This document shows positions 14,477 to 25,315 of a stretch of DNA of 64,000 bases, piece by piece. Source of the DNA: Sulfuriferula plumbiphila (GTDB taxonomy: Bacteria > Pseudomonadota > Gammaproteobacteria > Burkholderiales > Sulfuriferulaceae); the NCBI RefSeq assembly GCF_009938015.1, contig NZ_AP021884.1, forward strand, positions 1,103,501 to 1,167,500, read 5' to 3'. Position numbers and translations under genes: made by a program. The first letter of the stretch is position 1. Every line of letters begins with the position of its first letter. The notes under the pieces are model-generated. The model was given only the letters and a program-made list of their open reading frames with translations, did no database searches and was not told the origin of the DNA.

Positions 14477-17400
14477 ATGACGCTATCCGAACACGATCTG
14501 CGCGAACACTTTTCCGAGGGTTGGCTGACGCGCGGGCGCGAGCTGGTCTGGCGAGAACGGGTGCTGGATATGGAGTGCAGTGCGGATAAGCGCTATATGT
14601 CAGCCCGGGTGCAGGGTTCGCGCGCGCAACCTTACCCGGTGACCATCCGCGTGAATCATAGCCCCAAAGGCTGGTATCCGGTGGGACATTGCGGGTGCCC
14701 GGTGGGTTACAACTGCAAGCATGTCGCGGCAGTGCTGATTGCAGCATTGGGAGAGGGCGTGCAATCAGTGGACGGGGTGCCAGCCGGGCTGGATCACTGG
14801 TTGCAGCGGCTGGGGCTGGCAGCGCTGGCGGATAAGCCGGACGGGCAGTTTGCGCCGGGAGTGCAGGATCGCCTGCTGTATGTGATTGAGCAGATGGCAG
14901 ATGGGCGGCTGGTCGCGCGGCTGATGAAGGCGCGTTTGCTGCAGAAGGGTGGCTATGGTTCAGCCAAGCCGTGGTCGGGGTTCAAGGCCCTGTACAATCC
15001 CAACCCCCCGCAATTTGTTTCTGCCGCCGACTGGGATGCGGTTGAATTGCTGCGCACGCTCGAGCGCAGCATGGACGCCACCCCGAGTTTTTATCTTGGC
15101 GGCCATCGCGGCGCACTGGCATTACGCCAGTTGCTGGTGACCGGACGCGCGTTCTGGCAGTCTGCCGAAACACCGCCGCTGCGCTATCAGGGGGCACGTC
15201 CGGCGCTGCCGGTTTGGGTGGATGCAGCGGATGGCAACCAGCGTTTGACGTTGCAGCCGCAACCGCCCGCGCAGGTATTGGCGCTGGCACCACCGTGGTG
15301 GCTGGATGTGGTCACACATGAATGCGGCGAACTGGAATCCGGCCTGGCCGATGCGGTCGCCGAAGCCATCGCTTGCGCGCCAGCCATACCCGCGCAAGCG
15401 ATGGAATCGGTAGCACAACGCCTGGCGCAAATTCCTGTCGCCCTGCCCGCGCCGGCGCGCTTGCAGACCCGTCATCTCAACGATGTCATTCCGACGCCGG
15501 TGCTCAGACTCACCAGCCAGCAAATGGATGGGCCGCCCCTGGTGCATTACGGTTGGCAGCGCCCGGGGCAAACGGTTCATGTGGATCTGGCGCGGCTCGA
15601 GTTTGATTACCTGGGCACACGGGTCAACATTCATGCCTCGGGCGACAGCGTGAATCGCCGCGTCGGTAATGAATTGCTTGCCATCAGCCGTCACCAGTCC
15701 ACTGAACGTGCCGCACTGCAGCAACTGGAAGCTTTGAATTTCTTTTCGGCCAAGCGTCTGGATTTGCCTGGTGCAAGCAAGCTCGGCGATGCGTTTACGC
15801 TGGATGACGAAGATGGCTGGGCGGATTTCGCCATGCAGCACCTGCCTGGCCTGGTCGAGGCTGGCTGGCGTGTGGAAAGCGAGCCTGAATTCCGCTGGGA
15901 TATCGCCGAGGCGGAGGACGAATGGCACGCCGATCTGGATGAAACTTCCGGTACCGACTGGTTTGGCCTGGAGCTCGGCATCACCGTGGCGGGCGAGCGT
16001 ATCAGTCTGCTGCCCATCCTGGCCGGACTGGTGCGTGATTTGAGCGACGAAGCGCATGCTGCGCTGTTGCGGGGTGAATCGCCCGCAACCGGACATTATC
16101 TGGCCGCGCTGCCCTCCGGCAAGAAAATAGCCCTGCCGGCAGAGCGCGTGCGCGGTCTGCTGGCGGTGCTGGTGGAACTGTTTGATGGGGATGCGCTGGA
16201 TGGCGCCGGACGACTGGCGATGAATGCGGTACACGCAGCGCGCCTGGCTGATATCGATGCGGCAGCGCGGCTGCGCTGGCTAAGCGGCGACAAGCTGCTG
16301 GAGTTGGGACGCAAGCTGCGGGAATTCTCCGGCGTGACCCCGGTGCCGCCGCCCGCCGGCTTGCACGCCGAGTTGCGCCCCTACCAGCAGGACGGTCTCA
16401 ACTGGCTGCAATTCCTGCGTGAATACCAGCTGGGCGGTGTGCTCGGCGACGACATGGGCCTAGGCAAAACCCTGCAGGCCCTGGCGCACATCCTGGCCGA
16501 AAAAGAGGCTGGGCGTGCCGGGCGTCCCAGCCTGGTGGTGGCGCCCACCAGCCTGATGTTCAACTGGCGCCGCGAGGCTGCGCGCTTTGCCCCGGATTTG
16601 CGGGTGCTGGTATTGCACGGACCGGATCGCGCGGCGCATTTCGACAATATCAACGACTATGACCTGGTATTGACCACCTATGCACTGCTGCCACGCGACA
16701 GCGCGGTGCTGGCGCAATGCCGGTTTCACTTGCTGATCCTGGACGAGGCCCATTTCATCAAAAATCCCAAAGCACAGGCCACCCAGGTGGTGCACAAGCT
16801 GGTGGCGCGCCACCGCCTGGCACTCACCGGCACACCGATGGAAAACCATCTGGGCGAACTGTGGTCGCTGTTTCACTTTCTGGTGCCGGGGTTACTGGGC
16901 AGCGAGGCGCAGTTCAAGCGCGTGTTCCGTAACCCGATCGAGAAATACAACGATACCCTGTGCCGCGACGCTCTGGCACGACGCATCGCGCCGTTTTTGC
17001 TGCGCCGCACGAAAGCCGAAGTGGCGCAGGATCTGCCCGCCAAGACCGACATCCCGTGCACCTGCGAGCTCATCGGTGCACAGCGTGACCTGTATGAAAC
17101 CATACGCGCGACCATGCAGGACAAAGTGCGTACCGCGATTGCCGAGCAGGGTTTCAAAAAGAGCCAGATTGTCATTCTCGACGCGCTGCTGAAGTTGCGT
17201 CAGGTATGCTGTGACCCGCGCCTGCTGGCGATTCCGGCGGCACGCAGGGTGAAGGAATCGGCCAAGCTGGAATTGCTCATGTCGCTGTTGCCGGAGATGC
17301 TCGCCGAAGGTCGTCGTATCTTGCTGTTTTCGCAATTCACCAGCATGTTGACCTTGATCGAGCAGGAACTCGATGAACGCGAAATCGACTTTGTCAAACT

Positions 17401-17770
17401 GACCGGGCAAACGCGCGACCGCGAGACCCCGGTGAATCGCTTCCAGGCGGGTGAAGTGCCGCTGTTCCTGATCAGCCTCAAAGCGGGCGGCACCGGCCTG
17501 AATCTGACCGCCGCCGATACCGTGATTCACTATGATCCGTGGTGGAACCCGGCGGTGGAAGACCAGGCCACCGGCCGCGCTCATCGCATTGGCCAGCTCA
17601 ACCCGGTGTTTGTGTACAAGCTCTATACCGAGGGCACGGTGGAAGAAAAGATTCTGGCGCTGCAGGAGCGCAAGCGCAGCATGGTTGCAGGCGTTCTGGG
17701 TGATGGTGAACACGCCGGCACGACGCTGACAGCAGAGGATTTGCGGGTGATGTTTGAGCCGTTGGGTTAG
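14477..17770 (+). CDS. SNF2-family DEAD/DEAH helicase with SWIM zinc finger
   Basis: 1097 residues. SWIM-type zinc finger near the N-terminus (CGCPVGYNCKHVAAV, about residues 73-87), a long linker region, then a full SNF2 motor: DDMGLGKT (~657-664), TSLMFNW motif Ia, LILDEAH (~753-759), LTGTPMENHLGELWS, and helicase C with LFSQFTSM, LISLKAGGTGLNLTAAD and GRAHRIGQ (~1033). It is an ATP-driven DNA translocase, probably in repair or chromatin-like remodelling of the nucleoid; bacterial members (RapA/HepA-like, SWIM-SNF2) are poorly defined. Stands alone, convergent with the Fur-family gene. Confidence 0.92.
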   Translation: MTLSEHDLREHFSEGWLTRGRELVWRERVLDMECSADKRYMSARVQGSRAQPYPVTIRVNHSPKGWYPVGHCGCPVGYNCKHVAAVLIAALGEGVQSVDGVPAGLDHWLQRLGLAALADKPDGQFAPGVQDRLLYVIEQMADGRLVARLMKARLLQKGGYGSAKPWSGFKALYNPNPPQFVSAADWDAVELLRTLERSMDATPSFYLGGHRGALALRQLLVTGRAFWQSAETPPLRYQGARPALPVWVDAADGNQRLTLQPQPPAQVLALAPPWWLDVVTHECGELESGLADAVAEAIACAPAIPAQAMESVAQRLAQIPVALPAPARLQTRHLNDVIPTPVLRLTSQQMDGPPLVHYGWQRPGQTVHVDLARLEFDYLGTRVNIHASGDSVNRRVGNELLAISRHQSTERAALQQLEALNFFSAKRLDLPGASKLGDAFTLDDEDGWADFAMQHLPGLVEAGWRVESEPEFRWDIAEAEDEWHADLDETSGTDWFGLELGITVAGERISLLPILAGLVRDLSDEAHAALLRGESPATGHYLAALPSGKKIALPAERVRGLLAVLVELFDGDALDGAGRLAMNAVHAARLADIDAAARLRWLSGDKLLELGRKLREFSGVTPVPPPAGLHAELRPYQQDGLNWLQFLREYQLGGVLGDDMGLGKTLQALAHILAEKEAGRAGRPSLVVAPTSLMFNWRREAARFAPDLRVLVLHGPDRAAHFDNINDYDLVLTTYALLPRDSAVLAQCRFHLLILDEAHFIKNPKAQATQVVHKLVARHRLALTGTPMENHLGELWSLFHFLVPGLLGSEAQFKRVFRNPIEKYNDTLCRDALARRIAPFLLRRTKAEVAQDLPAKTDIPCTCELIGAQRDLYETIRATMQDKVRTAIAEQGFKKSQIVILDALLKLRQVCCDPRLLAIPAARRVKESAKLELLMSLLPEMLAEGRRILLFSQFTSMLTLIEQELDEREIDFVKLTGQTRDRETPVNRFQAGEVPLFLISLKAGGTGLNLTAADTVIHYDPWWNPAVEDQATGRAHRIGQLNPVFVYKLYTEGTVEEKILALQERKRSMVAGVLGDGEHAGTTLTAEDLRVMFEPLG

Positions 17771-17776
17771 CCGTTC

Positions 17777-18214
17777 TCAGGCTTGGATGGCGGCGCCAGG
17801 GCGGATGCGTACGATAATATCCACACCCTCGGTGACCACCCCCTCGGGCAATTGCGGCAGGCCGCAAATGGTGATGCCGTCGGCATCAATGTCGGTTAGC
17901 TCGCCGCTGGAAACATCGTAAAAATGATGATGCAACTGGGTATTGGGATCGTAGAAAACCTTGTTCGGATCCACGATCACTTCGCGGATCAGCTTTTTTT
18001 CCAGAAACAGATTGAGCGTGTTGTACACCGTGGCCTTGGATGTTTCCGAATGACGGTCGTTGACAATGGCCATGATCTGGTCGGCGGACAGATGCTGCTG
18101 GCGCGAAAACAGCGCATAGGCAATCTCGATACGCTGATGGGTTGGATTGATGCCGTGGCTGCGCAGCAAATCCGCCATGTTGTCGCGACTGTATTGTTGC
18201 ACCATCATGTCCAT
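17777..18214 (-). CDS. Fur-family transcriptional regulator
   Basis: About 145 residues from ATG 18214 (MDMMVQQYSRDNM). Winged helix: LRSHGINPTHQRIEIAYALF, then HLSADQIMAIV and SKATVYNTLNLFLEKKLI, the Fur recognition helix. Metal-binding LHHHFYDVSSGE follows. No CxxC zinc pairs are visible, as in Irr-like members that sense iron or heme. Divergent from hisD, with about 170 bp between. ORF continuation up to 18364 crosses that gap without resemblance and is not used. Confidence 0.88.
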   Translation of the reverse strand: MDMMVQQYSRDNMADLLRSHGINPTHQRIEIAYALFSRQQHLSADQIMAIVNDRHSETSKATVYNTLNLFLEKKLIREVIVDPNKVFYDPNTQLHHHFYDVSSGELTDIDADGITICGLPQLPEGVVTEGVDIIVRIRPGAAIQA

Positions 18215-18384
18215 AGCTTGTGTGCCTTTATTCAACTTGCCAACGTTATAATAGTAATCCAAAATCTGGACTCCGTCTAATTCGTTGTCACGCCATAATA
18301 TAGCCGTGAATTCAGAGGCTTTGCCGGTATAATATCGGTTCGCCTGCACTGTACCTGCTGCCATTTTACGTATTGACTGAGACC

Positions 18385-19689
18385 ATGCTGACTATCCAAC
18401 GGCTGACCACCCGTTCGCTGCAGTTTCACTCCGAGCTTGACCGCCTGCTTGCCTTTGAGGGCGGGCAAGACGCTGCTATCGAACACACGGTGGAGGATAT
18501 CCTGCGCCATGTGCGCCGCGATGGCGATGCCGCCGTGCTTGAATACACCAGACGCTTCGATCGTCTGGATGCCGCCAGTATGGCGCAGCTGGAGCTGCCG
18601 CTGGTACGTCTGCACACCGCACTTGACAACCTGCCACAAGCCCAGCGTGATGCGCTGGAAGCAGCTGCCGCGCGGGTCAGGGCATACCATGAGCATCAGG
18701 TGATGCAGTCGTGGACTTACACAGAGGCCGACGGTACCGTGCTCGGCCAGCAAGTGACCGCGCTGGATCGCGTCGGTCTGTATGTGCCGGGCGGCAAGGC
18801 CGCGTATCCGTCATCGGTGCTGATGAATGCCATACCGGCCAAGGTGGCGGGTGTGGAAGAGCTCATCATGGTGGTGCCTACCCCCGATGGTGTGCAGAAT
18901 GAACTGGTGCTGGCGGCTGCCGCGGTGGCGGGAGTCACGCGAGTATTCACCATTGGTGGCGCGCAGGCGGTCGCAGCGCTGGCCTATGGCACCGCCACCA
19001 TCCCGCAGGTGGATAAAATCGTCGGCCCCGGCAACGCTTACGTGGCCGCTGCCAAGCGCCGCGTGTTCGGCACAGTGGGCATAGACATGGTGGCCGGGCC
19101 ATCGGAAATCCTGGTGATTTGCGACGGCAGGACCAATCCGGACTGGATCGCGATGGATTTGTTCTCGCAGGCGGAGCACGACGAACTGGCGCAATCCATC
19201 CTGCTGTGTCCGGATGCGGCCTACATTGACGCCGTGACCGCCAGTATCCGGAAACTGCTGGCTGACATGCCGCGCCGGGAAGTAATCGAAGCCTCGCTCA
19301 GTGGCCGCGGCATATTGATCGAGGTGCGCGACCTGGATGAGGCAATCGCCATCGCCAACCACATCGCACCCGAGCACCTGGAGCTGTCGGTGGATCAGCC
19401 CGAAGTGTGGGCGGCCAGGATCAAACACGCCGGCGCGATTTTCATGGGGCGCACTACCTGCGAGGCGCTGGGCGATTATTGCGCCGGACCCAACCACGTA
19501 TTGCCGACTTCGCGTACCGCGCGTTTTTCCAGCCCGCTGGGGGTGTATGACTTCCAGAAGCGCACCAGCCTGATCCAGGTATCGGAGCAAGGCGCGCGCA
19601 CGCTGGGGAAAATTGCCGCCACATTGGCCTACGGCGAGGGTTTGCAGGCGCACGCCCGCTCCGCTGAATACCGCATCACCACGGATTAA
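18385..19689 (+). CDS. hisD: Histidinol dehydrogenase
   Basis: Last two steps of histidine synthesis, histidinol to histidine with NAD. 434 residues; family signature around [18 protein letters not shown], the zinc-binding region EILVICDG.., [11 protein letters not shown] with catalytic His, and the C-terminal [27 protein letters not shown] at 18385 was used; an in-frame TTG is 12 bp upstream. First gene of hisDCBHAFIE; hisG is not in the window, so the first enzyme is encoded elsewhere. Confidence 0.97.
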   Translation: MLTIQRLTTRSLQFHSELDRLLAFEGGQDAAIEHTVEDILRHVRRDGDAAVLEYTRRFDRLDAASMAQLELPLVRLHTALDNLPQAQRDALEAAAARVRAYHEHQVMQSWTYTEADGTVLGQQVTALDRVGLYVPGGKAAYPSSVLMNAIPAKVAGVEELIMVVPTPDGVQNELVLAAAAVAGVTRVFTIGGAQAVAALAYGTATIPQVDKIVGPGNAYVAAAKRRVFGTVGIDMVAGPSEILVICDGRTNPDWIAMDLFSQAEHDELAQSILLCPDAAYIDAVTASIRKLLADMPRREVIEASLSGRGILIEVRDLDEAIAIANHIAPEHLELSVDQPEVWAARIKHAGAIFMGRTTCEALGDYCAGPNHVLPTSRTARFSSPLGVYDFQKRTSLIQVSEQGARTLGKIAATLAYGEGLQAHARSAEYRITTD

Positions 19690-19693
19690 GCTT

Positions 19694-20764
19694 ATGAGTC
19701 GTTTCTGGAGCCAGGTGGTGCATGGGCTGAGCCCCTATGTGCCTGGCGAGCAGCCCAAACTGGGCAATCTGGTCAAGCTCAATACCAACGAGAATCCGTA
19801 CGGCCCGGGACTGCGTGTGCTGGAGGCGCTACGCGCGGAAGCCGCAGACAGTTTACGCCTGTACCCGGATCCGAACAGCGAGCGTCTCAGGCAGGTAATT
19901 GCCGAATATCACGGCGTCGAACGCGCCAATGTGTTTGTGGGCAATGGCTCGGATGAAGTGCTGGCACACGCGTTTCACGCGCTGCTCAAACATGATTTGC
20001 CCATCCTGTTTCCGGACATTACCTATAGTTTTTATCCGGTGTATTGCGGCCTGTACGGTATTGAATATAAGGAAGTGGCGCTGACCGACGGTTTTGAAAT
20101 CCGCGTGGATGATTACCTGCGGCCGAATGGCGGCATTGTTTTTCCGAATCCGAACGCGCCCACGGGGCGTGCGCTGGCGCTGAACGAGATTGAGCGCCTG
20201 TTGCTATCCAACCCTGATTCAGTGGTGGTGGTGGACGAGGCCTATGTTGATTTCGGTGCCGAGTCTGCCGTTGGTCTGGTCAAGCGTTACCCGCAACTGC
20301 TGGTCACGCATACCCTGTCAAAATCGCGCTCCCTGGCAGGCTTGCGCGTGGGGTACGCAGTTGGCAACGCCGAGTTGATCGAAGCGCTCGACCGGGTCAA
20401 GGACAGCTTCAATTCCTACCCGCTGGGCCGGCTCGCCCAGGCCGGTGCCACAGCTGCCATGCAGGATCGCGCCTACTTTGAATCGAGCTGCCGCAAGGTC
20501 ATCAGCACCCGTGAAAAACTCGTTGCTGACCTGCAGACACTCGGCTTTGAGGTGCTGCCGTCCGCAGCGAATTTTGTCCTGACACGCCACCCGCAGTATG
20601 ATGGCAAAGAGTTGACGGCGAAATTGCGCGAACGCAGTATTATCGTGCGGCATTTCCGCAAGCCGGAACGCATTGCACCGTTCATGCGTATTACCATAGG
20701 TACCGACGTGCAATGTGCGGCACTGGTGGGTGCTTTGGCCGACATCCTGCGCCAGCCCGTTTAA
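19694..20764 (+). CDS. hisC: Histidinol-phosphate aminotransferase
   Basis: PLP-dependent transfer of the amino group from glutamate to imidazole-acetol phosphate. 356 residues, fold-type [38 protein letters not shown], and the PLP lysine in [21 protein letters not shown] at 19694 lies 5 bp after the hisD stop (MSRFWSQVV); the longer frame back to 19613 overlaps hisD and is rejected. Confidence 0.97.
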   Translation: MSRFWSQVVHGLSPYVPGEQPKLGNLVKLNTNENPYGPGLRVLEALRAEAADSLRLYPDPNSERLRQVIAEYHGVERANVFVGNGSDEVLAHAFHALLKHDLPILFPDITYSFYPVYCGLYGIEYKEVALTDGFEIRVDDYLRPNGGIVFPNPNAPTGRALALNEIERLLLSNPDSVVVVDEAYVDFGAESAVGLVKRYPQLLVTHTLSKSRSLAGLRVGYAVGNAELIEALDRVKDSFNSYPLGRLAQAGATAAMQDRAYFESSCRKVISTREKLVADLQTLGFEVLPSAANFVLTRHPQYDGKELTAKLRERSIIVRHFRKPERIAPFMRITIGTDVQCAALVGALADILRQPV

Positions 20765-20782
20765 TTCGAGCATTCAAATATC

Positions 20783-21370
20783 ATGCGTACAGCCCAAGTT
20801 ACCCGTAACACCCTGGAAACCCAGATCAGCGTGACCCTCAATCTGGACGGTAGCGGTCACGGTCGCTTCCATACCGGTGTGCCTTTCCTCGACCACATGC
20901 TTGACCAGATCGCCCGCCACGGCGTGATGGATATCGAAGTGGACGCGGTAGGTGACCTGCACATCGACGCGCATCACACCGTGGAAGATATCGGTATTAC
21001 GCTGGGCCAGGCGTTCGCCCGGGCCATCGGCGACAAGAAGGGCGTGCGTCGTTACGGCCATGCCTATGTGCCGCTGGACGAAGCGCTGTCGCGCGTGGTG
21101 CTGGACCTGTCCGGGCGCCCCGGGCTGGAATATCACGTTAATTATACGCGTGCCGCCATCGGTAGTTTCGATGTGGACCTGATCCACGAATTCTTCCAGG
21201 GCTTCATCAACCACGCCGGGGTGACGCTGCATATCGACAACCTGCGCGGTATCAATGCCCACCATCAGGCCGAAACCATTTTCAAGGCGTTTGGCCGCGC
21301 CCTGCGCATGGCGGTGGAAGTCGACCCGCGCATGGGCGGTGTGATGCCCTCCACCAAAGGCAGTCTCTGA
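20783..21370 (+). CDS. hisB: Imidazoleglycerol-phosphate dehydratase
   Basis: 195 residues, the monofunctional dehydratase without the phosphatase domain found in enteric HisB. Mn-binding signatures [18 protein letters not shown] and [15 protein letters not shown] in the first half, and the matching [22 protein letters not shown] in the second, are intact. Sits 18 bp after hisC. Confidence 0.97.
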   Translation: MRTAQVTRNTLETQISVTLNLDGSGHGRFHTGVPFLDHMLDQIARHGVMDIEVDAVGDLHIDAHHTVEDIGITLGQAFARAIGDKKGVRRYGHAYVPLDEALSRVVLDLSGRPGLEYHVNYTRAAIGSFDVDLIHEFFQGFINHAGVTLHIDNLRGINAHHQAETIFKAFGRALRMAVEVDPRMGGVMPSTKGSL

Positions 21371-21371
21371 C

Positions 21372-22061
21372 ATGGGCGTGGATATTGCCGTAATTGATTA
21401 CGGTATGGGCAATCTGCGCTCGGTGTCCAAGGCGCTGGAGCACGTGGCGCCCGCCGCCAGTGTGAGGGTAACCGCTGATGCGGATATCATCCTGAATGCC
21501 GGGCGCGTGGTATTTCCCGGCGTAGGCGCGATGGGCGACTGCATGCATGAGCTACGCCAGCGCGGCCTGGTGGAAGTGGTCAGGCAGGCTGCGGCCAGCA
21601 AGCCATTCCTGGGAATTTGCCTGGGCATGCAGATGTTGTTCGAGCATAGCGAGGAAGGCGATGTCGCCGGGTTGGGCATCCTGCCCGGGCGTGTGCTGCG
21701 CTTCCCGGACGGGGCGATGCATGACAGCGCTGGCAACCGGCTGAAAGTGCCGCACATGGGCTGGAACGAAGTGCACCAGGCTGTGCCGCATCCGATGTGG
21801 GGCGGTATTGCCGATGGCGCGCGCTTTTATTTTGTGCACAGTTATTATGTGGAAGCGGGTAACCCCGATCTGGTTTCGGCCTTTACGCTCTACCCATTCC
21901 CGTTCACCAGCGCAGTGGCGGCCAGCAATATTTTTGCCGTGCAATTCCACCCGGAAAAAAGCCAGGCGGCCGGACTTGCATTGCTGGGAAATTTTGTGAC
22001 CTGGAATGGTAACATTGCTGCCGATCAATGTGATACCTTCAACATCAACTGTTCCCTATAG
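21372..22061 (+). CDS. hisH: Imidazole glycerol phosphate synthase, glutaminase subunit
   Basis: 229 residues. Class I amidotransferase: nucleophile Cys in [13 protein letters not shown], oxyanion region [10 protein letters not shown], and catalytic His-Glu in [10 protein letters not shown]. Supplies ammonia to HisF for the cyclase reaction. Begins 1 bp after the hisB stop. The last ~15 residues after GNFVTWNG extend beyond the usual family end. Confidence 0.96.
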   Translation: MGVDIAVIDYGMGNLRSVSKALEHVAPAASVRVTADADIILNAGRVVFPGVGAMGDCMHELRQRGLVEVVRQAAASKPFLGICLGMQMLFEHSEEGDVAGLGILPGRVLRFPDGAMHDSAGNRLKVPHMGWNEVHQAVPHPMWGGIADGARFYFVHSYYVEAGNPDLVSAFTLYPFPFTSAVAASNIFAVQFHPEKSQAAGLALLGNFVTWNGNIAADQCDTFNINCSL

Positions 22062-22081
22062 ATATTACAAGCAACAATGCC

Positions 22082-22825
22082 ATGTTGATTATTCCCGCGA
22101 TTGACTTGAAAGACGGCCACTGCGTGCGCCTCAAACAAGGCCTGATGGAAGAGGCCACCGTATTTTCCGAAGACCCCGCCGAAATGGCACGACACTGGCT
22201 GGCACAAGGTGCACGCCGCCTGCATCTGGTGGATTTGAATGGCGCATTTGCCGGCAAGCCGGTCAACGAAGGCGCGATTAAAGCCATCGTGGACGCGGTG
22301 GGCGAGGATGTGCCGGTACAGCTCGGCGGTGGCATCCGCGACCTCGACACCATCGCGCGTTATCTGGATGACGGTATTCGCTACGTCATCATCGGCACGG
22401 CAGCGGTGAAAACCCCCGGCTTTCTGCATGACGCCTGCAATGCTTTCCCCGGCCATATCATTGTTGGGCTGGACGCCAAGGAGGGCAAAGTGGCGGTGGA
22501 AGGCTGGTCCAAAATGACCCATCACGACGTGATTGATCTGGCGCGAAAATTCCAGGACTACGGTGTGGAAGGGGTGATCTATACTGACATCGGTCGCGAC
22601 GGGATGCTCTCGGGCGTCAACATCGAAGCGACGGTGAAGCTGGCGCAGGCGCTGACCATTCCGGTGATCGCGAGCGGCGGCATTACCAATCTGGATGATG
22701 TCCGCCACCTGTGCGCGGTAGAAAAGGAAGGCATCATGGGTGCGATTACGGGCCGTGCCATATACGAAGGCACGCTGGATTTCGCCGCCGCGCAAAAGCT
22801 CTCCGACGCGCTGACGGAAACGTAA
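22082..22825 (+). CDS. hisA: ProFAR isomerase
   Basis: 247 residues, (beta-alpha)8 barrel isomerising N'-ProFAR to PRFAR. Catalytic Asp in [15 protein letters not shown], phosphate-binding VQLGGGIRD and VIASGGITN, and second catalytic Asp in [10 protein letters not shown]. Stop TAA overlaps the hisF ATG (TAATG). Confidence 0.97.
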   Translation: MLIIPAIDLKDGHCVRLKQGLMEEATVFSEDPAEMARHWLAQGARRLHLVDLNGAFAGKPVNEGAIKAIVDAVGEDVPVQLGGGIRDLDTIARYLDDGIRYVIIGTAAVKTPGFLHDACNAFPGHIIVGLDAKEGKVAVEGWSKMTHHDVIDLARKFQDYGVEGVIYTDIGRDGMLSGVNIEATVKLAQALTIPVIASGGITNLDDVRHLCAVEKEGIMGAITGRAIYEGTLDFAAAQKLSDALTET

Positions 22826-23586
22826 TGGGGCTGGCCAAGCGCATTATTCCCTGTCTCGACGTGACAGCCGGCCGGGTGGTCAAGGGTGTTAATTTCGTCG
22901 GCCTGCGCGATGCGGGTGATCCAGTTGAAATCGCCCGTCGCTATGACCGCGAAGGTGCCGACGAGTTGACTTTTCTCGACATTACCGCCAGTTCCGATCA
23001 GCGCGACCTGATTTTGCATATCATCGAAGCCGTTGCTGCCGAGGTATTCATTCCGCTCACCGTGGGCGGCGGCGTGCGCGAGGTCAACGACGTGCGCCGC
23101 CTGCTCAATGCGGGTGCCGACAAAGTCAGCATCAATACCACCGCCGTGACCAACCCGCAGGTAGTGGCCGATGCTGCCGCCCGCTTCGGCTCGCAATGCA
23201 TCGTGGTGGCGATCGACGCCAAGGCCGGCAGCGATGGCAAATGGGAGGTTTACACCCATGGTGGACGCCGCGCCACAGGACTGGACGCCGTGGAATGGGC
23301 GCAAAAAATGCAGCAAATGGGGGCAGGTGAGATACTCCTGACCAGTATGGATCGCGATGGCACCAGGAGCGGCTTCAACCTGCCGCTGACGCGCGCGGTG
23401 TCGGATGCAGTGACGATCCCGGTGATTGCCAGCGGCGGCGTGGGCAATTTGCAACATCTGGCCGATGGCGTGATGCAAGGTCATGCCGACGCCGTGCTGG
23501 CAGCAAGCATTTTCCACTTTGGCGAATACACCGTGCACGAAGCCAAGCTGCACATGATGCAAAATGGGATCGAGGTCAGATTGTGA
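22825..23586 (+). CDS. hisF: Imidazole glycerol phosphate synthase, cyclase subunit
   Basis: 253 residues from ATG 22825. Barrel partner of His[38 protein letters not shown], and the catalytic second Asp in [12 protein letters not shown] are intact. The longer frame from 22711 reads inside hisA and is not used. Overlaps hisA by one base and hisI by four. Confidence 0.97.
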   Translation: MGLAKRIIPCLDVTAGRVVKGVNFVGLRDAGDPVEIARRYDREGADELTFLDITASSDQRDLILHIIEAVAAEVFIPLTVGGGVREVNDVRRLLNAGADKVSINTTAVTNPQVVADAAARFGSQCIVVAIDAKAGSDGKWEVYTHGGRRATGLDAVEWAQKMQQMGAGEILLTSMDRDGTRSGFNLPLTRAVSDAVTIPVIASGGVGNLQHLADGVMQGHADAVLAASIFHFGEYTVHEAKLHMMQNGIEVRL

Positions 23587-23978
23587 GCGTATCGGACAAC
23601 TGGTTAAACAAGGTGAACTGGACGGAGGATGGTCTGGTGCCTGCGATTGCCCAGGATGCCGGCAATGGTGACGTATTGATGGTGGCGTGGATGAACCGCG
23701 AGGCGCTGAAACGCACTGTCGCGACCAGCGAAGCGGTGTACTGGTCGCGCTCGCGCAAGAAATTGTGGCACAAGGGGGAGGAATCCGGACATGTGCAGAA
23801 GGTGAAAGAAATCCGCCTGGACTGCGACGAGGATGTGATTTTGCTCAAGGTTGAACAAGTTGGCGGGATTGCCTGTCACACCGGGCGACATGACTGTTTT
23901 TTCCAGAAGTATGAAAACGGTCAATGGGTGACCACCGAGCCGGTGCTGAAGGATCCTGCGGAGATTTACCACAAGTGA
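23583..23978 (+). CDS. hisI: Phosphoribosyl-AMP cyclohydrolase
   Basis: 131 residues, GTG start overlapping the hisF TGA. Monofunctional cyclohydrolase: [35 protein letters not shown], zinc and Mg ligands in [10 protein letters not shown] and [16 protein letters not shown]. The pyrophosphohydrolase is a separate gene here. Confidence 0.97.
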   Translation: MSVSDNWLNKVNWTEDGLVPAIAQDAGNGDVLMVAWMNREALKRTVATSEAVYWSRSRKKLWHKGEESGHVQKVKEIRLDCDEDVILLKVEQVGGIACHTGRHDCFFQKYENGQWVTTEPVLKDPAEIYHK

Positions 23979-24295
23979 GCGATATTCTCGAACGTCTCGG
24001 CGCCACTCTGGAAGCCCGCAAATCGAGTGCTGCGGATTCGTCGTACGCAGCCAGCCTGTATGCCAAGGGTCTGGATGCGATGCTGAAAAAAATCGCCGAG
24101 GAGGCTGCCGAGACCATCATGGCAGCCAAGGATGGCGACCCGAAAAAAATCGTGTATGAAACCGCTGATTTATGGTTTCATACCCTGATTCTGCTGGCGA
24201 GCCAGGGCTTGGGTCCGCAGGACGTGCTCGACGAACTGGCACGGCGCGAAGGCGTGTCGGGGTACACCGAGAAGGCATCACGGGGCAAGCAATGA
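23975..24295 (+). CDS. hisE: Phosphoribosyl-ATP pyrophosphatase
   Basis: 106 residues, GTG start within the hisI stop (GTGAGCG). MazG-like all-alpha hydrolase: [20 protein letters not shown], then [12 protein letters not shown] with metal-binding Glu and Asp residues. Last gene of the histidine run; its stop overlaps the HIT gene start. Confidence 0.95.
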   Translation: MSDILERLGATLEARKSSAADSSYAASLYAKGLDAMLKKIAEEAAETIMAAKDGDPKKIVYETADLWFHTLILLASQGLGPQDVLDELARREGVSGYTEKASRGKQ

Positions 24296-24630
24296 ACGAC
24301 TGCATTTTCTGTAAAATTGTGGCGGGCCAATTGCCCAGTAAACAAGTCTTCGAAAATGACGAGTTGCTGGTATTCCACGACATTCATCCGGCGGCGCCGG
24401 TGCACCTGCTGATCATCCCCAAGGTGCATATTGCTTCGCTCGTGGAATGCAAGGCGCAGCATGAGGGCCTGCTCGGCCGCATGTTGCTGTTGGCACCCAG
24501 GCTGGCGCGCGAGCACGGGTTGAATGACGGATTTCGTACCTCGATCAACACCGGGCGTGGTGGCGGACAGGAAGTGTTTCATCTGCACATACACGTATTC
24601 GGCGGCGGTAAGATGCCGCACTTAATTTAA
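24292..24630 (+). CDS. hinT: HIT-family nucleotide hydrolase (HinT-like)
   Basis: 112 residues from ATG 24292, overlapping hisE by 4 bp. [14 protein letters not shown]-terminus, [12 protein letters not shown], and the histidine triad HLHIHVFGG. Purine nucleoside phosphoramidate hydrolase. Position between hisE and tatA is the usual betaproteobacterial order. Confidence 0.95.
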   Translation: MNDCIFCKIVAGQLPSKQVFENDELLVFHDIHPAAPVHLLIIPKVHIASLVECKAQHEGLLGRMLLLAPRLAREHGLNDGFRTSINTGRGGGQEVFHLHIHVFGGGKMPHLI

Positions 24631-24644
24631 CCAAGGAGACAATC

Positions 24645-24857
24645 ATGGGCAGCTTTAGCATTTGGCATTGGCTGATCGTTCTGGCAATTGTGCTGGTTGT
24701 GTTTGGCACCAAAAAACTGCGCAACATCGGCGGGGATGTGGGCGGCGCGGTCAAGAGTTTCAAAGACGCCATGAAGGAAGGCGAACAGGGCAAGATTGAT
24801 GGCGCCAGCAGCGGCCAGACAATTGAAGGCGAAGTCAAAGAAAAAACCAAGGTATGA
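24645..24857 (+). CDS. tatA: Sec-independent translocase protein TatA
   Basis: 70 residues. Starts [20 protein letters not shown], an N-terminal membrane helix, then the [20 protein letters not shown] amphipathic helix and a charged tail. An AAGGAG site lies 8 bp before ATG. Forms the export pore for folded Tat substrates; the ABC binding protein at the left edge carries a Tat signal. Confidence 0.96.
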   Translation: MGSFSIWHWLIVLAIVLVVFGTKKLRNIGGDVGGAVKSFKDAMKEGEQGKIDGASSGQTIEGEVKEKTKV

Positions 24858-24880
24858 GCACGATTTGCGCAGGCTGAACT

Positions 24881-25315
24881 ATGTTTGATGTTGGATTTTC
24901 CGAGCTGGTGGTGATCGGCGTGGTGGCGCTGATTGTGATCGGTCCAGAGCGTTTGCCCAAGGTCGCGCGTACAGCAGGGCATTTGCTCGGGCGTTTGCAA
25001 CGCTATGTATCTACCATTAAATCCGACATTAGCCGGGAAATGGAACTGGACGAACTGAAGAAAGCCGGCGAGCAATTCAAACAGAGCCTGGAACAAACGG
25101 AAAACAGGATCACCGAGGAAGTCGCCGGCGCGCAGCATGCCCTGCAGGCGATGACGCGGACTGGGAATGAAGGTGCGCCGCCAGATGCCATTGTGCATAA
25201 TCCGGCAGTGGCAGAAACTCACTTTGTCGATTCGCCTCAGGCCGAGCTGGCGCTGGAACCCGTCAGTACGCCCCAGCCCCACGTCACGCCTGAATCAGAC
25301 AAACCCCGAACATGA
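24881..25315 (+). CDS. tatB: Sec-independent translocase protein TatB
   Basis: 144 residues. [20 protein letters not shown] membrane helix with the conserved Glu, [18 protein letters not shown] hinge, a long charged helix, and a Pro/Ala-rich variable tail. Works with TatC in signal-peptide recognition. Stop overlaps the tatC start (ATGA). Confidence 0.95.
   Translation: MFDVGFSELVVIGVVALIVIGPERLPKVARTAGHLLGRLQRYVSTIKSDISREMELDELKKAGEQFKQSLEQTENRITEEVAGAQHALQAMTRTGNEGAPPDAIVHNPAVAETHFVDSPQAELALEPVSTPQPHVTPESDKPRT

Noticed and set aside
15122-16234. 370-codon minus-strand frame opposite the SNF2 gene
   Set aside because: Shadow frame, no motif and no ribosome site.
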